A program made the translations under genes and the position numbers. 35,034 nucleotides of DNA from Lactifluus volemus. Lineage: Eukaryota; Basidiomycota; Agaricomycetes; Russulales; Russulaceae. Positions 22,886 through 33,498 of the stretch are shown here, one piece after another. The stretch is taken from contig WTXI01000358.1 of assembly GCA_022376515.1 (NCBI GenBank), forward strand, positions 1 through 35,034, read 5' to 3'. Each line of letters begins with the position of its first letter. The stretch's first letter is position 1. The notes beneath the pieces were generated by a model that ran no database searches, was not told the origin of the DNA, and saw only the letters and a list, made by a program, of their open reading frames with translations.

Positions 22886-23378
22886 TTGACCGGATGAATG
22901 ATCATTTTAAACAACCCTTCCAGGTGTTCGGAATCTGTCCTGGGGTACATAGTGGTGTTTGCCTCTTTTCTTTCCGATCCCTTTTGCTCTACCGAACTCG
23001 CCCATTCGCTCCTGCGGCGCACGTATATGGAACAAAAGAAGGACAACGACTAAATACAGACCGTAGTTACTGTCACGAAGTACCTCATCCTTAGTTTGTG
23101 AGGAGAGCATGAGCGAGACCAGTGTTGCGAAGCGCTTATTCTATTTTTTTTTTGTGAACAGAAAGAGCGAGGCGTGCGGAGAGAAAAAAAGACCATTCAA
23201 ACGTTGAGCTCAGTAAATAAGGGAGAGATAGAACGCGCACTCGAGGACCCGTCTGTAAGATAGGGGGAAATAGATGTAAAACAAGTGGCTAGACTGGCAG
23301 AGAGACCTTAGTCTATCCTCCAAGTCGCGAGTACGGGTAGTTGAACTGAGGTACGATAGGTGAAGAGAATCATGAGTA
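22886..23378. other. intergenic spacer
   Basis: No gene is supported. A T9 tract near 23140-23152 and purine-rich sequence (23160-23280) are the only notable compositional features. Confidence 0.4.
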
Positions 23379-24251
23379 TCACATAAGATTTAATGGCTGA
23401 TCGACATCCTCTTCAAGGCCGAGCTCAACGCGGAAAATGGTACGGTTGAGCATGAAGGTAGTAAGGACCCATCTAATCGCGGACACGCGATTCCCAGCCA
23501 TCGGGAAGGCGTTCCTCGACCAAGGTGTATAGGTCGGGCACACACCCACTGAAGACAATCAATAATGTTGACCCACTTCCCACCAAAAAAATGACTTGGG
23601 AAAGAGAAGGATATAGGAATCGAACTTGTTTGAGCCAATGACCTTGTATTTGTAGGCTTGCGAATACTGTCCGTTATCGCGGCCAAGACGCCGGGAGACA
23701 TCGCTTGGGGCCAAGATGCGATTCATATCAAGGTCGGCCATTGCGTTCGTGGCTAGCACTGCGGCGCCAAAATGGGGCGAGTCGTTCGGGGGCAGAGGCG
23801 GCGGGTCCGATACTTTCGCCACGATCCGGGGCGGCGGGTCAGTGGCACACATGCGCAATGAGGCTTACCAACTGACCGTCCGGCAGACCCTAGTCGATTT
23901 GGTGGTGCGCGTCACGTCTTGTATTGTCGTTCAATAACGGGAGTTTCAAGTTAGTGGAGAGGCAGGGTTGAACAGGAGAGCTAGGAATTGAAAGAGGGGT
24001 TTTATGGACGACATGCGGATGAAAGAGGCATCGTGCTCAACGCCATTGTGTACATTGATGTCTGAGAGATCGAAGCGCCCAGTGTTGTAAAAGCGGTTCA
24101 ATATGCGCGCCGTGGCGCATGGCACGTAGAAGCAGAGCGAAGGAGCAAAGTTGTAAGTTGCGCGGGCCTTTTCAGACGCCACTCGGAAGGATATGCTGCG
24201 TTCGTCTCCGAGTCGTGAGATGATACCTCAGGCTAGAGCACGTGGAGGCAT
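23379..24251 (-). pseudogene. heme-thiolate peroxidase (unspecific peroxygenase/chloroperoxidase family) pseudogene
   Basis: The family (Peroxidase_2) uses a Cys-ligated heme to transfer oxygen from hydrogen peroxide. Seen on the minus strand: a degraded N-terminal motif near 24248-24228 where PPRALA is followed by a stop in place of the usual Asn-His-Gly region; TYNFAPSL; and FDLSDINVHNGVEHDASFIR (about 24075-24015), which matches the conserved EHDAS motif that carries the acid-base Glu. Near the C-terminus are EERLPDGWESRVRD (about 23518-23475) and then, in another frame, FMLNRTIFRVELGLEEDVD ending at a TGA at 23379. A one-base insertion near 23478 explains that frame change. The Cys of the Pro-Cys-Pro ligand motif appears lost by a small deletion. 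These breaks make it a pseudogene. It sits downstream of the ppo gene on the same strand. Confidence 0.78.
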
Positions 24252-24379
24252 AACTTTGCAGAAAACTCGGACGAAAGGGGACGAACCGTGATTAACCATC
24301 GTTTTTAGCACGGGGCATGAATGCATGAACAGCGACTGTCATCAGGAATATATTCTGGCTAGATGCCACCTTCTCCTGC

Positions 24380-24616
24380 GTGTCCCTTAGGCGTCACCCT
24401 ACCGACCTTGCTAATGAAAGTAAGCGCATTAACCAGCTTGTTAATGCGCTTACTTTCAACAGCAAGGCACGCTTAGACGAAGATCCGGCAACTTCCCGAA
24501 GGCTGGGAAGCTTCAACCATGACTACGAGATCGGCCTCTACCCCAAAAAGTGGGCTAGCCTAGCAGGGAAACAACCTTTGGAACTTGAGGCGACATTTAT
24601 TGATGTTCCTAAGTAG
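24380..24616 (+). pseudogene. unknown element, copy A (open frame related to 31297-31620)
   Basis: A 78-codon plus-strand frame that I cannot assign. Its middle, ATSRRLGSF, and the DNA CAACTTCCCGAAGGC around it also occur at 31399-31413. After it, both copies keep an acidic/basic stretch and KW-x-SL (KKWASL here, NKWGSL in the other). The copies are diverged and differ by indels, so they are relics of one gene or transposon-borne frame. Copy A also carries a perfect 18-bp inverted repeat. Confidence 0.5.
24415..24458. repeat. perfect 18-bp inverted repeat with 8-nt loop
   Basis: The arms 24415-24432 and 24441-24458 are exact reverse complements (TGAAAGTAAGCGCATTAA on the left), separated by CCAGCTTG. 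The structure lies inside the open frame of copy A and is not matched in copy B, so it arose in this copy or was lost from the other. Confidence 0.9.
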
Positions 24617-25386
24617 TTGCGGCGGCGGCAGCTCGACTGCAGCAAATGCACATGCCCCTGCATGGGGGAGCTACTGCCTGAGCGCCCCTCCCTCTTCTGT
24701 TTGCATTTGAACGCGTGCCCCCGTTCCCTCATGCTGCTCTCCAGCAATTCCCTCCTTCCCAATTCCCCACCAGTCTCCTACGATTGAAAGGAACAACAGT
24801 AAGCGGAACCACGGCTGCTGAAGCGCTGAAAGATCCCTTGGTAATACTCGGCTGTGGTCCGGCTATGCAGTAGTGATGACAACATGGGCTTATCTTAGTT
24901 GTACCTGAGGTGGCTATCTTATGGAGAACATCCAGGTAGAGACCTGTGACATCTGAACTGTACTCCCACTGGCACTGGGTACCGCGTAAGTTGGAGGAGA
25001 GGAATCTTGTCGGCAGATAGAGGCGATGCCTGAAATCTGAGGTCGCAAGAACTGGGAAAATGAACGAGGGACATCGGGGCGCGGGCTTGTCAGATGCTTT
25101 ACGCAGCGGACGGACAATATCATCACAAAGGGTCCGGAATCAATCAGCGGGCACATAGCAACATAAAAAGGGGTAAATCTCAGCTCGCGCCTGCATATCT
25201 CGTCCGATGAAACAACCTCGCCGAAATTTAATGTGGCGCCAGCCACCAGATAAATAAGATCGCCTGGTTTGGCTCAGCGGAGTCAATTATGTCAAATTAC
25301 CTCGCTGGCGAGGCTATTATACAGACAGAAACGACAGGACTTTGGCCGAGAAACACATTCAAAAGAACAGGACAGAACAACCCCGC
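24617..25386. other. spacer, 3' flank of the ppo gene
   Basis: No gene is supported. The minus-strand frames (24762-24538 and 25246-24914) have no recognisable domains. The region just below 25387 should be the ppo 3' untranslated sequence. Confidence 0.4.
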
Positions 25387-28300
25387 CTACGCCCCAGTGG
25401 AGTAACCCTGTGCAACAGCAATATTATACTATTGGTCGACATCAGTCAGTAATGGATTGCATGTAGTGGGGTGTGAAGAACTCACTTGAAGGAGCATCGT
25501 GTTCGGCCACACGGTCGGCAGATGGTTCGCGCCGAGGTACTCATACCGGTGCATGTTCTCGACGGCGACCTTATAGCGCTTCAGCGTGCCAGAAGCGGAG
25601 GGCCCACGGCGCATCCCATCAAACTCGAACACTGCACGAAGCATTTGGCCCGTGATCTTCATTGTCAGCTCGACGCCAAGAGAGCGGGTGATGATGTCGT
25701 CGAACAGGTAACGGCTCTTGGGCTCCCGATTCACTTCCACGGTCATTGGATTAGTGAACACGCTGGACTAACAAGTCAAGAAGTCATCCAGGATGTATGA
25801 GTGCAAAGTAGCATGTATGAGGGGGAATGACTGACGTCAAGGCTAGCATGTGCGAGGTCCAGGAAAACACGCTGACCCTTGGAAAGGGTGAGGCTGCCTA
25901 CTGTCTGATCGGCCAAGGATTCACCTGTGCAGATTGTCAGTGAATAGCACAAGTGCGGGAAGAAACGAAAACGACTTACGATAGACCCCGCGGAATGGTG
26001 GGTCAATGCCTACACGAGAGGGAAATATTAGCAATCAGCCCACTACACAGTAATGAACGGCGCACGCATGGCCTCGTATGCGTAACCCTCCAGTTTAGAG
26101 TTTCCCGCAACAGCGGCCTTGAGTTGAAGCACGGCATCAGGCAGATCGAGGTAAAAATTGACAATATTGATGATCGCTGTAATTAATCAGACTAAGTAAG
26201 CTCTTTAAGAGAGTGGCATACTGACATTGGGAAAGCTCGACCGATGCACCAACCAAAAGTGATAGCACATTGTTCGTGGTTCGGTCGATACTGGCACCGC
26301 TTTCATAACGGCTGTCAGCGAGAGAGAACTTTTCTTTGATCGACTTTCCAACGAATAATGATTGAATAGATTCCACGAGGCCCGAAATGCCAAGCTGGTA
26401 CGTTGCGTGAACCCGAAAAGAACGTGTCAAAAAGGCCGAATTTCTCACCTTTCCCGCATCAAGCAAGAGGTTGGCCTTAATGCGGTGTTGCAGGTCCTTG
26501 ATATGCTCCTTCACCCTTGCCTCTAAGTTCATTGCTTGGGACGGGTCAACGTCGAGGAATAAGAAGCTATGAGTAAATCAGTAACTGAAGTGACGAGCGC
26601 AAGAGGGAGCATACGAGTATATCTCGGTGATCATCTCATAGAGCTGTGACTCGGTGTAATCACCCAATGAGTCCTCATCCGCTTTCAGCGTCAGGCCAGC
26701 CTATTAATGCAGTACAGCCAACAGTTAGTGACATCAGGTCAAAGTCACATACCAGCTCTGTCGCGGCCCAATGCAGCGGGACGTAACGCAGCACATCACG
26801 AACAATGTCCACAAACCGGACGCTGTTATCAAAGAGCTTAAAAGACTTTTTAACGATCAGTTTGCGGGTCTTCTCATAGAAGTAGTGCGCAATATTGTCA
26901 GCCTGTTCTGGTGATGATAGTAACAGACGCAGAAGCTCTCGCTGGTCGCGCTGGCTATCGGCTGCATTTCTCGTCGCAAGGAAAAACCTGTCATGGGATG
27001 GAATCAGGGGCTTGCATAACACCACCCTGTCACGTTTACATACCCTTCACCTGAGACAACACACGCAGCCTTTTCGCCATATCGATGGACAAACCGATTA
27101 TTGCCCAATATATTCTGGATGGTGTTATATTCCATCGCATTGACGACGACGGGTGCAGAGCCAGGACGGGTGAAGCTATAGCGATCAGAAGTGCCGAGTC
27201 TGTTCAGGAAAACCTCCATAGACTCGGGAGTCTGGAGAGGGAACCATGTGTAAGTGCTATTCTCCGTAAATTCCCTTGGCAGGGCACGAAGAATGAGCCG
27301 GCCAAGCATGCCTCCGTTTCCGGGACCTTTCCGGTCACGTTGGCTATCCGCGAGGCCCCAAGAAGTGAGATTATAGGGCGTGAGATCCGTCGTGAGGAAG
27401 CGATCGCCACGCGTGAGGGCAATGGCATCGCTGAGAATAGCACGACTTATGGTATATCCTACAAGGAAAGAATTAGTCTCAGCCCAGAGATAACGAGAGT
27501 TGAACATGCCAGGGCAAAGACCAGCACCATCAACGACGGGCTTAACCTGCTCAGCTTGTAAACCAACATAAAGCTCGAGGTTGTCAATGTGGGTGTAGAG
27601 ACGCTCTGCCGCCTCGGCAATCTCCGGGTCATCATTCCATTCCAGGAAACTTGCATAAGCTTGGAGAGAAATGAGATTCAGGTTCAGATTTGATACACTT
27701 ATTTATACTCACGTTTGAGGCCGATGAACTTTAGGAATGTTGAGGTTAACCTATACTGTATATGCGAAAAAAGACATAACATACTTTGCGGAGCTCATTT
27801 AGCGAACAAACGCCCCAGCGACGGCTGGCTTCAATACCCATGACTTCAATCACCTTCAAACTATGAGGCGTTCCACGCGCTCCGAAAGTGGCTGCCGGAT
27901 GTGTAATGCTGTAATGTTGTGGGTATATTTCCTGGAACAGTATAGAAGAGATACGCACGCATCCTTAATGAGAGCCGCAAGTTCGCTATCGTTGAATCTT
28001 CCGTCTGGACCGCGCTTCAAACTAAAATGAAATCAGTGACAATACCCAGAAAAAATAATCGGGTAACCCACCCGCCGAATGTCCATTGAGACAAATCCGA
28101 TTTCTTAGGGAAAAGACGTCCAACAGTTTCCCTGAATTCATTGGGAGTGATCTGAAGGTCGCATAAGTTGGTCAGTAGACCTGATCCGTCAAGCCCGCCA
28201 CCTACGTTTTCCAAATCTTTTCCAGGAAAGAGTTGGGACATGTGCGCCGATGTCCACTGATCATCTGCTTGGGACGTAGTCGCGTGCCATCTGTATATAC

Positions 28301-29960
28301 AATTGAACTATAGGTGCAGTTTATGTTGGGATCTATGATACGGATAGAACGACAACTACATACCTCGACACTGCAAGCATTGCCACGACCGCGCTCGAAA
28401 AGCTTATGGTCCAATCCACGTAGGTCCTGTGCGCGCATAATCAGCTACGCTAGAGTGAGACAAACAGAGTAAATCACATACATTAAAGGGATTCAAGCTC
28501 CAGGTACTACCCTGCCGAACGAGGCCGAGAATGCTGCTAACGTAATCAGAAAAAATAATGCCCCCGAACCAGGTGCAGTTGATGAGCCGTGCAGTCTGGA
28601 AGAGATGTTGGTCTTGATCCTCAATCTTCTTTGCGCGCCCAGGATCACCCAGAGGGATACGGTCAGGATTGGTGAAGGATCCACGCTCGTTGATCTCAAG
28701 CAGCTTGCTGGCAATGTACTAAGGCAAGGCAATCAGAAAATTGAGAAGACATTGATTGGCCAAGCACGTACGTTGTGATTGCGATTAAACAGCACAAGCA
28801 GAGCGCAGACAGCAGGTGGTAACATAAGAAGGCGCTCTTCAGCGAAGGAATCGGGGTGGAGAAGTCCTCGGCCGTCATTCACACGAAGATCGCGCTGAGT
28901 GGCTTCATCATTGCCATACAGCGGTGCGAGGTCGGCATACGACGACGTCTCATTGATATATACTTTACCAGGCTCGTGGGATGTGCGGAAAAGACTTTTC
29001 GAGATGTCAGTAAGTAGTGGACTTCACCAAAGCTGGTAGCTCACGAATGGACGACAAGTGCGGCCCATGAAAAAAACATGCTGGAAAATCCGGCAGGGTG
29101 TCTGACAAACTGAAACATACGGTGCACAGGTGAGGACGCTGGTACAAGTAAGGGCAACTTCAAATCGAACCTTCTCGCGCCTCAGTAAAGTATCAAAGAC
29201 AAGACCAGGATCGGGGAGCATGTTGGCTGGTAGGGATTGCATCTGCTGTACGCTGCGCCCATAAGGCGTGCCAGCCTTTCCCGCGTCAGGATCGGCAGGA
29301 TTGTTATAGGAGCCGTCTGGCTGTCGGTATTGATACTTAGGACCGAGATAAGTCGCTGGAGGATGGTAGAGGTCATCATAAACTGGATCGGGATTGCTTA
29401 TCAGGTAATATAAAAGCGCATGTGTCAAGAACGGCGAACGGAGTTCGATGACCAAATTCTGCAACTCGGTCATTTGGTTCTTGAAGGGCCCGTCTGCATT
29501 GCGCGAAATGAACGAGAGGAGATGTTCGAGCTACGGGCGTACGCATGTCAGACAAAGCGGACTAGAAAGAAAGGGGCTTACAGCCATCTTGCGGTCATCG
29601 ATCGAGTTGCTATGTTTAATCACATCAATCACTGCTGCCTTGAGTGCACAATCCATTCATGAGGAGAATAGCTGGACTACACGATAGAATGACATACAAA
29701 GCTGGAGGGTTCATGGTACGAGGCGGTGTTCTTCTTTAACTAGAGGTACAATATAAACGAGAGGAACCCATAGTGAGTGATGGCGTGCTCACGGCGGCCT
29801 TGAACTCTTTCACTGCAGCCTGAAGCTCCTTCTCCGCGACCTCGTTATTGGTGGATTGGGTACCACTATTCGACTTGAACATCTGGTCCAAAGGGGTGAG
29901 GAGGTTTAGGACAGCAAGGCTAAAGAGGTAACCGACTGAGAATAACGGTCTGGAGGCCAT
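25387..29960 (-). CDS. Ppo-type fatty-acid dioxygenase fused to a P450 domain lacking its Cys ligand
   Basis: This is a psi-factor-producing oxygenase (linoleate diol synthase family), making hydroperoxy-linoleate oxylipins that signal development. My model has 24 minus-strand exons: 29960-29793, 29739-29698, 29638-29582, 29530-29440, 29382-29171, 29109-29045, 28994-28772, 28718-28482, 28426-28364, 28307-28072, 28021-27959, 27908-27785, 27728-27713, 27659-27510, 27458-27044, 26987-26753, 26700-26615, 26566-26449, 26394-26226, 26176-26066, 26009-25980, 25924-25836, 25767-25486 and 25407-25387. The sum is in phase and gives 1100 aa, the usual family size. The dioxygenase half shows the distal His in VVHSLF (H211), SSYADLAPLYG, NRNHNY and the Tyr-Arg-Trp-His motif (Y391, H394). 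The P450 half keeps ExxR (E958-R961), but the heme loop reads FDDIITRSLG: Ser1029 stands where Cys is required and Ile where Gly is usual. One intron is GC-AG. An alternative start is Met27. Confidence 0.92.
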
Positions 29961-31296
29961 ATTAGTGGTCGGAATAAGAACAAAGAATTGGGAGTTGGAG
30001 AGTTGGAAACTGGGACGGAATAATAGGGACAGGATTCCATGCCCATGACCAAGGTAGTATTTAACAGATCCAGTCAGAAGGGAGCGAGCAGCTCAGTTGA
30101 GACCAACAGTGCAAACATGGGACCAATAGTGCAACATGGTATTGTATCCTTGAAGTTGTCACATTCACTAGTTGCCGAGTTGCGATGTGGTACACTGGCT
30201 GCGGCACCACCTTACCATACTGTATTTGACAAGGTTTGTTTGTACCTTGCTCGGCCTTCCATGACCGGTGACTGGTGACCGTGGCGCAACACTCGGACCG
30301 CCCGGGTGACATATCCGAGACAGGTGTCGGCGGCAACTGCGGCAAGACTGCGGCAAGCCTAATTGTCATTCTCAGGAGCGGGTCAATTGGGTGACAGTCG
30401 AAGCCCTCTTAACCCATACCCCTCAGTCACAGCTCCGAGCTATGGGAATAAAAAATTAATATGTGGTCTTCGGAGTATTGAATGTCTGTCTAAGGTTTGT
30501 GTGGAGGTCGTGATCATGTTGTAGAGCACTCGCGTCATCGACTCCAAGGACCGTTGTTCCTCTATTACATAAGCGGCCTAGTCACTTGCTTTCTCCTCCT
30601 CTCGCTGCGGCCTCAGAAATTATCTAAAAAGAGAGTAAGTCAGTCCGGGCTGCCCTCCCCGTGATCTTGCCTGTTCTCGAATGAAACTTCTGGTCCTCAC
30701 TTGACATCCTTGGGAGTGCTACGACTCTCCGAGTGACCAGACGCCGTGTTTCCTTCACTTTCACGACGACTGGTCGGTCATAGAACTTCCGGGATACCTT
30801 ACGAGCTACACTGCAGCCTTGACAAGTAGCCCAGTCATACGCTCATTTACTCGCGTTTATTTGGCCCTGACTCGGAGCCTCCGGCCTAACACTGGCAGTA
30901 TCCGCTTCCTCGGAATCGGGTCTTCAAGTCTTTCGTGGATCTCTTCTTGCTCGTCAACCCAGCCAAGCTCCGCGCGTGGTGCACTTACAACATCATCGCG
31001 GCGCGAAACTACGAGGGGTCCTACTACCCGCGTAGCACGAACGGGCATAACTAGAGAAGGGTTGGAATTTTTCTACCGCATAATAAGCAAAGGTAACGAG
31101 GCGATCCAACATGTCTTCAAATGAACGTAAGCGCTTGGGAAATTTCCGTAAGGTGAATGGACCGCGAGAGTGCTCAAATTACCTCAGGCTTGCTTGTTAC
31201 CTTGCTGGCGATATTCGACCGTGCCTTGCAACCATCAATAGTTCGCGGGATTGTACCAGTTTCCTTTCCTCCCAACCGCCCTGTTCCCTTTCACCC
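29961..31296. other. intergenic region upstream of ppo
   Basis: No gene is supported over 1.3 kb. It should hold the ppo promoter; TTAAATAC on the minus strand near 30063-30056, about 100 bp from the ATG, is a weak TATA candidate. A short tandem repeat lies at 30101-30139 and a doubled CTGCGGCAAG near 30336-30357. Open frames at 30819-31124 (plus) and 31048-30857 (minus) overlap each other and have no recognisable similarity. Confidence 0.4.
30101..30139. repeat. imperfect 20-bp tandem repeat
   Basis: Two units, GACCAACAGTGCAAACATGG and GACCAATAGTGCAACATGG, lie directly next to each other about 140 bp upstream of the ppo start. They differ by one substitution and one deletion. Confidence 0.8.
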
Positions 31297-31620
31297 AGAA
31301 TGACGACTTTGCTGAGACTTACCGCCTTTTCAATGCGGCACCTGTCTCGGAAATGCGGGCGGTCCAAGTGTCACGCCCATACTTAGAGAACGATCAGGCA
31401 ACTTCCCGAAGGCCAGGAAGCTTCTACATTGATCGCGAGGCTGGCCGATAATCAAACAAGAACAAGTGGGGTAGCCTTGACGTGTGGCGCCAGGAGGAAG
31501 AGCTCGCGTATTCAATTGAGCTCGGGCATCAGTTCGTTCGCCTCGTCGGCTTTCACCCCGGGCCTTCGCATTTGGGAAGGTGCGTGGACGGGTTTCGCCA
31601 CCTTAATATTGTTCGTCTAG
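31297..31620 (+). pseudogene. unknown element, copy B (related to 24380-24616)
   Basis: The plus-strand reading contains FAETYRLFNAAPVSEM, ATSRRPGSF and DREAG, then a TAA at 31449-31451, after which the same frame continues as NKNKWGSLDVWRQEEELAYS. The in-frame stop suggests decay. It shares CAACTTCCCGAAGGC and GGAAGCTTC with copy A. The family is not recognised. It lies about 75 bp upstream of the F-box gene. Confidence 0.45.
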
Positions 31621-31691
31621 GTACATTATATACAATTGCCCAGTTCAGTTGAGGGAGGCTCATCCCCTGTCAGCCCATATCATCAATAAAC

Positions 31692-32690
31692 ATGCAGACA
31701 ACGACTGCAGAACCAAACAGCTCGTCACCACGTCTCGACATTCCAATGATGCACTCCCACCCAATTAATCTCCTTCCTGTCGAGGTCCTTTCTGAAATAA
31801 TGTGCTACCTGCCCTTCTTTCGAGGCCACAATGCCCCGTCTATTCACCCACTCGACCGCGACCTTGACCCCTCTGGTCATTTCACTACCAACAATCCTAT
31901 TCGTACGCCACATTGGGTCGCAGTCAGCCACGTCTGCTATCGCTGGCGTGAAATAGCACTCAAGTGCAAAGCTCTCTGGACGTGTATCCCACTCGTGAGC
32001 GTCCGTTGGGCACAACGTGCTATCGAGCTCTCCGACCCTTATCCTATCACCCTTCACATTGATTCCAAAGAAGCTTCTCTTGATAGGGGCTACATGTCCG
32101 TCGATGCCTTATGTCACGCACTCCTCCATCTCCACCGGATTCGCAAAATCCACATGCATAGCCCTTGGGGCACGAAGTATGGCGATCGCATCATGGCCGT
32201 CGTATATGGTGCCCTATGCCAAGGAGCGCCGGCCCTCGAGGAGCTCGACCTTTCCTCCCAAATAGCACTTCGGGTAAAGCCCGGGCCTAACAACACGATT
32301 ATGTCTGTCTTTGCGGAATTGCGCACGCTCCGCCTCGATCTGTGCTTTGTGCCGGCAGATTGCTTCTTATTTCTTCCAAGTTTGACACACGTTCAGCTGT
32401 CTGTGACAAGATCCATGTGGCCGACGCTGGAGTCGATGCTCAGCACCCTTGCACTCATACCCAAAGTCCAAGTCCTTGGGTTATGTGGCGCGCTTCCTAC
32501 CGAATCCTACGCCACTTCCCCCCCTCCGGCTATCGACCTTCCACTCCTTGACGAGCTGCATCTCAGTGGCACGGGACAGGGGATTTCGGCGGTGTTACAG
32601 GCACTGATATTCCGGGACAATGTACAAGTTTATGTCAGGGTTGTCAGCATCAGCCTGACCCCTTATCAGCGAGGGTCGGCCATCACCTGA
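31692..32690 (+). CDS. F-box protein, 3' part disrupted by a MITE
   Basis: F-box proteins recruit substrates to SCF ubiquitin ligases through Skp1; large lineage-specific families occur in Agaricomycetes. The single-exon frame gives 332 aa. The F-box has the usual two parts, INLLPVEVLSEIMCYLP (about 25-41) and, after a 30-residue insert, WVAVSHVCYRWREIALKCKALW (75-97; the middle of this motif is the W-R pair). Leu-rich segments follow (EELDLSS, LRTLRLDL, LDELHLSG). Codons up to 32635 are original gene. The last 18 codons, from 32636 to the stop at 32690, come from the inserted element. Beyond the element the original frame resumes at 32834 and runs to a TAG at 32954-32956, with a further protein-like tail in another frame to about 33020. 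The product, if made, is truncated. Confidence 0.8.
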   Translation: MQTTTAEPNSSSPRLDIPMMHSHPINLLPVEVLSEIMCYLPFFRGHNAPSIHPLDRDLDPSGHFTTNNPIRTPHWVAVSHVCYRWREIALKCKALWTCIPLVSVRWAQRAIELSDPYPITLHIDSKEASLDRGYMSVDALCHALLHLHRIRKIHMHSPWGTKYGDRIMAVVYGALCQGAPALEELDLSSQIALRVKPGPNNTIMSVFAELRTLRLDLCFVPADCFLFLPSLTHVQLSVTRSMWPTLESMLSTLALIPKVQVLGLCGALPTESYATSPPPAIDLPLLDELHLSGTGQGISAVLQALIFRDNVQVYVRVVSISLTPYQRGSAIT

Positions 32691-32833
32691 CCCATCAAGC
32701 ATCAGATGCGAATCCGAGTATCCCACATTTCCTGATGCATGAGTCGTGCATCAGGCGTTGATGTGATGGTTTTGGGCATCAGATACTGAGTTTCATCGGA
32801 TGCCGGGTCCGACCCGGCCTCATGAGAACCCTG
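32636..32833. mobile_element. 198-bp hAT-type MITE inserted in the F-box gene
   Basis: The element begins CAGGGTTGTCA and ends with the reverse complement of CAGGGTTCTCA, giving terminal inverted repeats of about 11 bp with one mismatch. It is flanked by a perfect 8-bp direct repeat GTTTATGT (32628-32635 and 32834-32841). An 8-bp duplication and CAGGG-type ends are hallmarks of the hAT superfamily. The inside has no coding capacity but carries several GCATCAG/CTGATGC copies in both orientations, like the subterminal transposase-binding motifs of hAT elements. Reading straight through one copy of the duplication restores the F-box frame, which proves insertion into an existing gene. Confidence 0.9.
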
Positions 32834-32956
32834 GTTTATGTCACCCTTCCTCATATTCTCACGGAACCGAGGCTGCTGCTGAAGGCTCCATGTGACGCAG
32901 AGCGTTGCACTCCAGCACGCCTACACGAGCTTTTAAGAATATACACTTCGAGCTAG

Positions 32957-33498
32957 GTGCCACTCACGTGCTCACAAATTGGGAGAATGCTCGGAGAGAG
33001 CAGTTGAAGCAGACGATTATGCATGGGTGACGTGCGATAGGCAAAAGGGGCACGATACACGGTCATCTAAGGTATTCTATTACTTAGGCTGGACAGTAGA
33101 AATATTTTTGGAAGGATACCTGCGCCAAGTCATGATAAGGTTTGGCCAAGTGGCGGAATCATGGGGCTGCACGCTTTGCACAGCCTGAGTTGTACTAGTA
33201 CTTCTGCTTGTCCGAGTCTACTAAGCCCCTCCTGGGTACAAACACCAGTAATTGATGCTAACCTATCATATATCATGATCTAGTATGTTCGGATTCGGAC
33301 CAGTCCCGTGAAACCCTCATCCATTACCGTATCCGACTTGGAGTAATCCGATATCTCTACATCGTGATAAGTATCAAGCCTCCAGATGTCTCTAGCACAG
33401 CCCTGTGTCATTCGCCTATTATCTGATTGACCCCATCACTGGTAGCCGTCCAAGCTGCAGCCGCTCTCTGGTTACCAATACTTTAGGTCCGACCGATT
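32957..33498. other. spacer between relic genes
   Basis: No gene is supported. The first about 65 bases can be read as the frameshifted tail of the F-box gene (NWENARREQLKQTIMHG). The remainder shows nothing recognisable. Confidence 0.4.

Noticed and set aside
16956..29960. A secondary-metabolite cluster made of the P450, the peroxidase relic and ppo
   Set aside because: The P450 and ppo are about 6.5 kb apart with unrelated genes and a transposon relic between them, and no synthase or terpene cyclase is present.
30819..31124. Overlapping plus and minus frames of 101 and 63 codons
   Set aside because: They overlap on opposite strands, and neither has a domain or a credible promoter or splice context.
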